Under the pieces are notes generated by a model. That model searched no databases. It was not told the DNA's origin and worked only from the letters and a program-made list of their open reading frames with translations. 5,899 nucleotides of DNA from Acidimicrobiaceae bacterium. GTDB lineage: Bacteria > Actinomycetota > Acidimicrobiia > Acidimicrobiales > RAAP-2. Positions within the stretch are counted from its first letter, which is position 1; each line of letters opens with the position of its first letter. Of this stretch, positions 1-5,250 are shown one piece after another. Both the position numbers and the translations under genes were made by a program. The stretch lies in contig PMFY01000175.1 in NCBI GenBank assembly GCA_003157945.1, forward strand, positions 1-5,899. The letters run 5' to 3'.

Positions 1-2
1 CC

Positions 3-590
3 CGCAAGCCGGCAGCCGCCCGACCGTCCGACACGCGTCGTCCGGGTTCCGCCGTCCGCACGCCGAAGGAGCGCGCGGCGATCCAGACCCGCCGCAACCG
101 GATGCCGGTGCTGATCGCCGCGGCCGCCGCCGTGGTGCTGCTGGCGACGAGCTTTCCGCTGGCCGTCCTCTACAGCCAGCACCGCCAGCTGTCGGCCGAG
201 GCGTCCCAGCTGTCCCAGCTCCGTCACCAGAACTCCCTGCTCGCCGAGCAGCGCCAGCAGCTCAACTCGAACGCCGAGGTGAAGCGGCTGGCCCGGCAGA
301 ACTACCAGCTGGTGGCCCCGGGCCAGGCCCTGTACGACATCCTGCCGGCCGCGGGTCAGGCGTCCGCCCCGGGTTCGCCCTCGGCCGGCGACCCGGCCGA
401 CCAGCCGCTGGTGTCGCCGTCCCAGGCCCCCAACATGTCGCCCGACCCCGGGCTCCCGGCCGCCACGACGGCGTCGGGCACGAACGGCACGTCGTCGACG
501 GCCGCATCGCCGCCCGCGGCGCAGTCCCCCGCACCCGCCCAGGGTGGCTTCTGGGCCCGGGTCCGGTCGACACTCGAATTCTGGCGGTGA
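3..590 (+). CDS. FtsB/DivIC-like septum formation initiator protein (5' partial)
   Basis: Likely single-pass membrane protein of the divisome, in the family that links FtsQ/FtsL-type partners at the septum. Numbering from the Met at 102: a transmembrane helix at about 2-24, a polar Gln/Leu-rich coiled coil at about 26-56, then the family signature NAEVKRLARQNYQLVAPGQ (57-75) followed by LYDILP. After this comes a Pro/Ala/Ser/Thr-rich low-complexity tail (about 83-147), ending in the aromatic, basic segment GFWARVRSTLEFWR (149-162). The frame stays open to the left edge with GC-rich third positions and encodes a basic stretch (KERAAIQTRRNR) just before the helix, as expected for a cytoplasmic tail. 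No ATG, GTG or TTG lies in frame between 3 and 102, and no ribosome site precedes 102, so I take the gene as starting outside the window. A start at ATG 102 remains possible, giving 162 residues. The stop overlaps the next gene's GTG. Family call is firm; choice between FtsB and DivIC naming is not. Confidence 0.85.
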   Translation, partial: RKPAAARPSDTRRPGSAVRTPKERAAIQTRRNRMPVLIAAAAAVVLLATSFPLAVLYSQHRQLSAEASQLSQLRHQNSLLAEQRQQLNSNAEVKRLARQNYQLVAPGQALYDILPAAGQASAPGSPSAGDPADQPLVSPSQAPNMSPDPGLPAATTASGTNGTSSTAASPPAAQSPAPAQGGFWARVRSTLEFWR

Positions 591-1051
591 CCGGCGACGG
601 CGCGTCGGTCGACGACGTCGCCCGGGTCACCGAGCTCCTGGGTCGGACCCCGGCCGGGGCGTTCGTGGTCGTGGTCCGCGCCGCCGACGGCACACCGGCG
701 GTGCTGGAGAACGCTCCATTCCTCGACGACGGCACGCCGATGCCCACCCGGTACTGGCTCTGTGACCCGAACCTGCGCGAGGCGGTGAGTCGCCTCGAGT
801 CGACCGGGGGTGTCCGGGCGGCCGAGGCCGAGGTGCCTGCCGACCGGATCGCCGCGGCCCACGCCGTCTACGCCGCCGAGCGGGACGCGCTGATCGACCC
901 CGACCACACCGGGCCCCGGCCGTCGGGGGGCGTGGGCGGAACCCGTGAGGGGGTCAAGTGCCTGCACGCCCACCTGGCCTGGTGGCTGACCGGTGCCGAC
1001 GACCCGGTGGGCGAGTGGACGGCCCGAAGGATCGGACTCCACCCCGCCTGA
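587..1051 (+). CDS. DUF501 family protein
   Basis: A soluble protein of 154 residues with no signal peptide or membrane segment. It matches the DUF501 family: PTRYWLCDPNLREAVSRLE (53-71) and EGVKCLHAHLAWWLTGADDP (121-140) are the two family hallmarks. Cys59, Cys125, His127 and His129 sit inside these motifs and could form a metal or catalytic site, but that is inference. Biochemical function is unknown to me. The start is GTG at 587, set by the GTGA overlap with the stop of the upstream septum gene, which implies translational coupling; there is no separate ribosome site between the genes. The same order (FtsB-like, DUF501, Ppx) occurs in mycobacteria (Rv1024-Rv1026), so a link to cell division or polyphosphate/ppGpp metabolism is suggested by context only. 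Confidence 0.9.
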   Translation: MTGDGASVDDVARVTELLGRTPAGAFVVVVRAADGTPAVLENAPFLDDGTPMPTRYWLCDPNLREAVSRLESTGGVRAAEAEVPADRIAAAHAVYAAERDALIDPDHTGPRPSGGVGGTREGVKCLHAHLAWWLTGADDPVGEWTARRIGLHPA

Positions 1052-1091
1052 CGGGCGCACCCCCGACCGGTCGGCGCCCGGCGGTGCCGCC
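1052..1091 (+). other. hairpin-rich gap between DUF501 and ppx genes
   Basis: Immediately after the DUF501 stop codon, CGGGCGC (1052-1058) pairs perfectly with GCGCCCG (1074-1080). The loop contains a second perfect palindrome, CGACCGGTCG (1064-1073). A further small stem, GGCG (1080-1083) with CGCC (1088-1091), follows and shares one base with the first stem. There is no T-tract, so this is not a classical intrinsic terminator, although GC-rich actinobacteria often use hairpins without one. It could terminate or attenuate transcription from the upstream pair, or be a protein-binding site. The inverted repeats are seen directly; function is inferred. Confidence 0.4.
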
Positions 1092-1118
1092 GTACAGGGT
1101 GCGTGGTAGCAAGGGCGC

Positions 1119-2048
1119 ATGGCAACCGGCACGGCGATCGCCGCCATCGACTGCGGCACCAACTCGACGAGGCTCCTGGTGGCCGATGCGGCCGGTCGGC
1201 CCCTCGAACGTCTGATGCGCATCACCCGGCTGGGACAGGGGGTCGACGCCACGGGACGCCTCGCGCCCGAGGCCATCGACCGGTGCGTGGCTGTCCTGGC
1301 GGAGTTCCGCCAGGTCATGGACCACTTCGACGTCGGCCGCGGGCGCCTGGCCGCCACCTCGGCGGCCCGGGACGCGGCCAACGGCGCGGAGTTCCTGGCC
1401 GCCGCCGGCCGCACCACCGGGCTCGAGCCCGAGCTGCTGACGGGGATCGACGAGGGCCGCCTGTCGCTGACCGGGGCCGTGGCCGACCTGGACCCGGCGG
1501 ACGGTCCGTTCCTGGTCCTCGACATCGGTGGGGGATCGACCGAGCTGGTGGCCGGCGACGGGCCGGACGATCCCGACCTGGCCGCGGTCTCCCTCCAGCT
1601 GGGTTGTGTCCGGATGAGCGAGCGGTTCCTCGTCTCGGACCCTCCCACCCCGGGGGAGCTGGCCGCCGCCCGGCGCGAGGTCGACGCCCAACTCGACCGG
1701 GCGGTCGCCGACCATCCGAGGTTCGCCGGGACCCACCGGCTGGTCGGCCTGGCCGGGACGGTGTCCACGCTGGCGTCGGTCCACCAGGGGATGGCCGAGT
1801 ACGACCGTGACCTCGTGCACCACACCGTGCTGACGGCCGCCGACGTCCGCCACTGGTACGGGGCGCTGGCCGCCGACACCGCCGAGGGCCGCCTGGCCCG
1901 CCCCGGCATGGTCCCCGGCCGTCAGGACGTCATCGTGGGCGGCGTGCTGATCCTCGACGCCGTGATGGACCGGCTCGGCTTCACCGAGTGCCTGGTGTCC
2001 GAGGCCGACATCCTCGACGGACTGGTGGCCAGTCAGCTGGCCCGGTGA
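1119..2048 (+). CDS. Ppx/GppA family phosphatase (exopolyphosphatase, short form)
   Basis: A cytoplasmic member of the ASKHA (sugar kinase/Hsp70/actin) fold family that hydrolyses inorganic polyphosphate and/or the 5'-phosphate of pppGpp. The 309 residues carry the phosphate-1 motif AIDCGTNSTRLLV (9-21), the segment LTGIDEGRLSLTGA (107-120), the phosphate-2 motif LDIGGGSTELV (134-144), LGCVRMSERF (161-170), the GLAGTVSTLA motif (210-219) and the terminal LVSEADILDG (292-301). Glu112 aligns with the catalytic Glu121 of E. coli Ppx. The preceding Glu of the usual EEA is Asp111 here and the following Ala is Gly113. The C-terminal HD-like domain of the roughly 500-residue proteobacterial enzymes is absent, as in other actinobacterial forms of about 310-320 residues. 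ATG 1119 is chosen because the first motif follows within ten residues. AAGGG (1111-1115) lies only 3 bases upstream, so ribosome binding looks weak and a nearly leaderless mRNA is possible. Which substrate it prefers cannot be told from sequence. Confidence 0.92.
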   Translation: MATGTAIAAIDCGTNSTRLLVADAAGRPLERLMRITRLGQGVDATGRLAPEAIDRCVAVLAEFRQVMDHFDVGRGRLAATSAARDAANGAEFLAAAGRTTGLEPELLTGIDEGRLSLTGAVADLDPADGPFLVLDIGGGSTELVAGDGPDDPDLAAVSLQLGCVRMSERFLVSDPPTPGELAAARREVDAQLDRAVADHPRFAGTHRLVGLAGTVSTLASVHQGMAEYDRDLVHHTVLTAADVRHWYGALAADTAEGRLARPGMVPGRQDVIVGGVLILDAVMDRLGFTECLVSEADILDGLVASQLAR

Positions 2049-2055
2049 CACCCGG

Positions 2056-3798
2056 TCAGGGGGAGGACGCCCCGGGCACACCGGCCGCGAACTGGTCGAC
2101 CGTCCGGGCCGGCACGACGGCCTGGAGGATGCCGAAGTCGAGCACCCGGTAGGGGACGCCGAGTCGTCGTAGCCTCCCCTCGAACTGCCGTTCGTCCACC
2201 TTGTCGACGGTCACCGTGGTCGAGGGCGACGTGAACTGCGTGCCGTCGACCCTCGCCTCGCGCATCGGCACGAAGAGCCACGCCGGTCTCCGGCTGGCGT
2301 CGACGACGGCGTCGTCAGCGGCTGAGCGGTCGGTGTCCCAGCCGGCGGTAGTGACCGTGAGTCCGCCGCCGGAGAGGAAGTCCAGCTTGTAGGCGACCCA
2401 GTAGTCGGCGTACGCCGTCCGGATGCCTGCGGCCTCCAGCTCCGGGACGACCCGGAGGGTGGCGGCGTCGGGATCACCCCAGGTGGCCACGAACCCGGTC
2501 CGCTGGGCCGACACCACGGCGCGGGTGTCCACCACGGCCAGGACGGCCGAGACCACGAGGGCCACGGCCATCAGCCACGATGCGGCGGCGCGACCCAGCC
2601 CGACCCGCTGGACGGCCTCGGTGGCCCCCACGGCCAGGACGACGGCCAGCAGCGGCGGCAGGAAGTACGAGTAGCGGCCGTCCGTCCAGGCCCAGGCGGC
2701 GGGGGACAGGGCGTAGACGAACGGGAAGGCGACGACGCCGGCCGCCAGGGCCAGTGCGGAACCACCGCGCCGGATGCACAGCGCCACGGCGGCGACGAGC
2801 ACCGACAGGAACACCAGCTCCACGAGGGCGTGATCGACGCCGAAGAACCGGTGGCCGCCGTCCATCCGGTCCAGCCCCAGGTCCATGGGCAGGACGTGCT
2901 GGAAGAAGAGGCCCAGGCGTCCGGCGTAGCCGACGTAGGGACGGTGGTCGGTGAACTCTCCGGTGGCGAACGAGCCGAGGCGCGACCGGGCGTTGGACCA
3001 GATCCACGGGAGGGCCCCGACGGCGAACGCCACCACGGCCACTCCCGTCGCCACCCCCCACCGACGCCGCTCACCCGAAGGCGTCCGCACGAACCCCAGG
3101 ACGAGCAGGGCCAGGACCGGGACGCTCACGTAGAGGATCTCCGGCGTCGACCACCAGCCGAGGCCGAGCGCCACGCCCAGTCCGGCGAACTCCGGGCGGC
3201 CGCGCCGGCCGTCGGCGATCCGCAGGGACAGGAGGAGGGCGACCAGCCCGCAGAGGAGGGCGACTCCCCGGAAGCCGTACATCCGGACGGAGTCGCGCGC
3301 CGTGATGGCCGGCGCGCTCCAGGCCAGTGCCCCGGCCAGGAGCGCCACCGACCGGATCCCGACGATCCGCAGGGTGATCCGCCAGACGAGCAGCGCGGCC
3401 ACGGCCGCCAGGACGACCAGGACCAGGCGGCCCACGACGACGGACGGGCCGAACACGGCGAAGGCGGCGGCGATCAGGTACGGCTCGGCGGTCCCCCCGT
3501 ACTGCTGACCTGCGTAGAACGCCTGGACGTGCCCGTGGAGTCCGGACCGGGCCAGGATCCCCACCACGGCCTCGTCGGCCGAGGACGGGCTGTGGAAGGT
3601 GAACCACAGCCGGATGCCCAGGCCGACGAGTCCGGCCAGGGTGACCAGCGCCACCAGCAGGGCCCTGGGCACGGGGGAGGGCCAGGCCCCGCCGGGCGGA
3701 GCCGGGGCCGGGTCCGGGGGTCCCCACTCGGGGACGGGACGGGGTGGGACCGTGGCCGGTGGGACGGTGGCCCGCTGGGCGATGACGTCCGTGGTCAC
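2056..3798 (-). CDS. polytopic membrane glycosyltransferase, GT-C fold (GT39-like)
   Basis: Predicted to move a sugar from a polyprenyl-phosphate donor to a glycan or protein on the outer face of the membrane. The 580 residues start with a Pro-rich cytoplasmic tail (1-44, with a TVPPATVPP repeat), then a first helix at about 46-66. The loop ADEA (74-77) has the acidic pair expected of GT-C enzymes after helix 1. It is followed by AFYAGQQYGGTAEPYL (93-108), a pattern common in uncharacterised GT39-like proteins. About ten further hydrophobic segments run to about residue 425 (119-139, 148-165, 176-193, 205-238, 247-267, 325-343, 347-367, 379-396, 405-425), with GRYSYFLPP (374-382) before a late helix. 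The remaining 150 residues form a soluble, presumably outer-face domain with ADYWVAYKLDFLSGG (464-478). The start is GTG 3798; an in-frame stop at 3820-3822 rules out a longer protein. No good ribosome site is visible. Donor and acceptor are unknown. Confidence 0.85.
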   Translation of the reverse strand: MTTDVIAQRATVPPATVPPRPVPEWGPPDPAPAPPGGAWPSPVPRALLVALVTLAGLVGLGIRLWFTFHSPSSADEAVVGILARSGLHGHVQAFYAGQQYGGTAEPYLIAAAFAVFGPSVVVGRLVLVVLAAVAALLVWRITLRIVGIRSVALLAGALAWSAPAITARDSVRMYGFRGVALLCGLVALLLSLRIADGRRGRPEFAGLGVALGLGWWSTPEILYVSVPVLALLVLGFVRTPSGERRRWGVATGVAVVAFAVGALPWIWSNARSRLGSFATGEFTDHRPYVGYAGRLGLFFQHVLPMDLGLDRMDGGHRFFGVDHALVELVFLSVLVAAVALCIRRGGSALALAAGVVAFPFVYALSPAAWAWTDGRYSYFLPPLLAVVLAVGATEAVQRVGLGRAAASWLMAVALVVSAVLAVVDTRAVVSAQRTGFVATWGDPDAATLRVVPELEAAGIRTAYADYWVAYKLDFLSGGGLTVTTAGWDTDRSAADDAVVDASRRPAWLFVPMREARVDGTQFTSPSTTVTVDKVDERQFEGRLRRLGVPYRVLDFGILQAVVPARTVDQFAAGVPGASSP

Positions 3799-3814
3799 GG
3801 GCCACCCGGACCGG

Positions 3815-3827
3815 GACCGTCACGGTC
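3815..3827. promoter_or_regulatory. 13-base palindrome in the divergent intergenic region
   Basis: GACCGT and ACGGTC form a perfect inverted repeat around one central C. It lies in the predicted leader of the leftward gene, 17 bases before its GTG. Such a site could be an operator half-pair or a small RNA hairpin sequestering the start region. A short palindrome is not rare in DNA this GC-rich. Confidence 0.25.
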
Positions 3828-3869
3828 ACCGGTACCCCGACACCCCGGATCGACCGTCGTCACGCCCGG

Positions 3870-3898
3870 AGTGTACCGGCCGACGTCGGTCGCCTCGA
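3870..3898 (-). promoter_or_regulatory. candidate promoter for the leftward membrane glycosyltransferase gene
   Basis: On the minus strand, TACACT (3875-3870) is a good -10 candidate, with TCGAGG (3898-3893) 17 bases upstream as a weak -35. Transcription would start near 3863 and leave a leader of about 65 bases before the GTG at 3798. The leader contains the GACCGT-C-ACGGTC palindrome. Motif matches are by eye and short, so this is a suggestion only. Confidence 0.3.
3880..3889. promoter_or_regulatory. 10-base palindrome between the divergent promoters
   Basis: CCGACGTCGG is perfectly self-complementary. It sits in the spacer of the candidate leftward promoter, about 80 bases upstream of the rightward -10 box, a position from which a bound regulator could affect the leftward gene. 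No known operator consensus is recognised, and chance is a real alternative. Confidence 0.2.
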
Positions 3899-3967
3899 TG
3901 GATCTCGGCCGCCGTGGCCGGCCCGGACCGCCGGTCGCGGATCGACGAAGCCGGCAGGGTGCCGGGA

Positions 3968-3982
3968 TATGCTGCCCTCCCA
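3968..3982 (+). promoter_or_regulatory. -10 box giving a probably leaderless methyltransferase mRNA
   Basis: TATGCT (3968-3973) fits the actinobacterial TAnnnT -10 element. Counting about 7 bases downstream puts the transcription start at about 3980-3982, on or beside the ATG at 3982. The bases before that ATG (CTGCCCTCCC) contain no purine-rich ribosome site, which agrees with leaderless translation. TCGACG (3942-3947) resembles a -35 but is 20 bases from the -10, longer than usual, so the -35 is uncertain. Confidence 0.5.
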
Positions 3983-5250
3983 TGGAGCCGTCGAACACGA
4001 CCCCCGCTGGTGGTCCGGTGCTCGACGTGGACGGCAGCGTCGCGTCGGCCGACGCTCTGGTCAACAGGGTCGAGCAGCTCATCGAGCGTATCGACGCCGG
4101 CGGCCCGTCCGAGGCGGCCGCGCCGAGCGGTCTGGCCGCCGTCGTGGCCCCCGTGCACAGCATGCGGATCCTCCATCGGGAGATGCACCCGCCCCAGGTG
4201 GAAGGCCGGTCCGGTTCCTTCGTCAAGCGGATCGTCCGGCGCCTCACCAGCTGGTACGTGGAGCCCCGGTTCCTGGTCCAGGAGCAGATCGACGCCCAGG
4301 CGGTCGAGTTCGCCTCGGAGGCCTACAACGCGCTCGTCCGGATCGAGGAGGAGATCGAGGAGCTGCGCCGCCAGAGCGTGCGCACCAAGCTCGAGGTGGT
4401 GGCCGCCGGGGAGCGGATCCGGCGCCACGGCCTGGTGGCTGACCGTCTCGCCGAACTGTCGACCCGACTGGAGGGGCTCGCCCGGGGCACGGCCGACGAG
4501 GGCACGGCCGACCGGGACGAGGTGCGGGCGCTGAGCGCGGAGGCCGCCGCGCTGGTCGACCGGCTCGGCGACGGCACCGTCGGTGGGGCCGGGTTCGACT
4601 ACGTCGAGTTCGAGGACAGGTTCCGGGGCGATGCCGCCCAGGTGGATGCGGCGCAGCGGCGCTACCTCAGCCTCCTTCCGCCCGTCGGTGTCCCCGGCAC
4701 GGTGGTGGACGTCGGGTGCGGACGGGGCGAGCTGCTGGCCGTACTCGCCCGGGAGGGGCACGACGTAGTGGGCATCGACACGGACGCCGGGATGGTGCAG
4801 GCCTGCATCGACCGGGGGCTCCCGGCGATGCAGGACGACGCCCTGCACTTCCTCGCCCGGACGACCCCCGGATCACTCAAGGCCATCTGCTGCGCGCGGG
4901 TCGTGGAGCACCTCCTGACCGTGGAGCTCGAGGAGCTGGTGCGCCTGTCGCTCGATGCGCTGGCCGACGACGGCGTCCTGGTCATCGAGACGATCGACCC
5001 GCGCCACTCGATCGCCCCCGATGCGCCCGACGTCGTCGGCGGGTCGCCCGCCCGCCCGGTGCACCTCGAGACCCTCCGCTTCATCTGCGAGCAGGTCGGC
5101 TTCGGACGTGTGTCCCTCGAGACGAGATCGCCGCAGCCCGTGACCGATCGGCACGACGACCGTTCCGAGGACGCGGCGGGCCGGTCCGTGCAGGCCCTCC
5201 TCGAGAGCATGACCGGCTACCAGGATTACGTCATCGTCGCCTGCAAGTGA
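3982..5250 (+). CDS. coiled-coil SAM-dependent methyltransferase, surface-polysaccharide type
   Basis: A 422-residue cytoplasmic protein, probably a sugar or chain-end methyltransferase for a surface glycan. The N-terminal half is helical: a short heptad stretch at about 22-39, a basic segment FVKRIVRRLTSWYVEP (80-95), and a long coiled coil at about 98-168 including RIEEEIEELRRQ. A linker with a GTADE/GTADR duplication (169-178) follows. The Rossmann methyltransferase domain begins with FDYVEFEDRFRG (205-216). It has SAM motif I VVDVGCGRGE (241-250), Asp266 at the end of strand 2 for the ribose, CCARVVEHL (303-311), GVLVIETIDP (331-340) and RPVHLETLRF (358-367). This arrangement is typical of methyltransferases in O-antigen-like clusters, including the WbdD type. 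ATG 3982 is chosen from the -10 box just upstream; the frame stays open far upstream, but that part is antisense to the divergent gene. The stop overlaps the next GTG. Methyl acceptor unknown. Confidence 0.88.
   Translation: MEPSNTTPAGGPVLDVDGSVASADALVNRVEQLIERIDAGGPSEAAAPSGLAAVVAPVHSMRILHREMHPPQVEGRSGSFVKRIVRRLTSWYVEPRFLVQEQIDAQAVEFASEAYNALVRIEEEIEELRRQSVRTKLEVVAAGERIRRHGLVADRLAELSTRLEGLARGTADEGTADRDEVRALSAEAAALVDRLGDGTVGGAGFDYVEFEDRFRGDAAQVDAAQRRYLSLLPPVGVPGTVVDVGCGRGELLAVLAREGHDVVGIDTDAGMVQACIDRGLPAMQDDALHFLARTTPGSLKAICCARVVEHLLTVELEELVRLSLDALADDGVLVIETIDPRHSIAPDAPDVVGGSPARPVHLETLRFICEQVGFGRVSLETRSPQPVTDRHDDRSEDAAGRSVQALLESMTGYQDYVIVACK
4486..4515 (+). repeat. 15-base tandem duplication in the methyltransferase linker
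   Basis: Two adjacent 15-base units (4486-4500 and 4501-4515) agree at 13 of 15 positions and encode GTADE-GTADR. The duplication keeps the frame and lies in the flexible linker between the coiled coil and the methyltransferase domain, where a length change would be tolerated. Confidence 0.7.

Noticed and set aside
65..83. GAAGGAG (65-71) as a ribosome site for a start at codon ATC 81.
   Set aside because: ATC is not a normal start codon. The sequence also reads as Lys-Glu codons within a basic tail that is open to the window edge, so it is more likely internal coding sequence.
356..1909. A 517-codon open frame on the minus strand across the septum, DUF501 and ppx genes.
   Set aside because: It is antisense to three recognisable proteins, its translation is low-complexity Arg/Ser/Pro/Ala-rich with no motif, and long spurious frames are expected in DNA this GC-rich.
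954..2081. A 375-codon minus-strand open frame opposite ppx.
   Set aside because: It has no recognisable domain, is fully antisense to a well-supported phosphatase gene, and overlaps the preceding spurious frame.
3598..3800. G-rich, repeat-like stretch with runs of G and GGTGGGAC repeats.
   Set aside because: It is explained by the Pro/Ala-rich N-terminal tail of the minus-strand membrane protein (TVPPATVPP); no independent repeat element is supported.
3826..4848. A 340-codon minus-strand frame opposite the methyltransferase.
   Set aside because: His/Gly/Asp/Arg-rich translation without domains; the plus strand encodes clear methyltransferase motifs.
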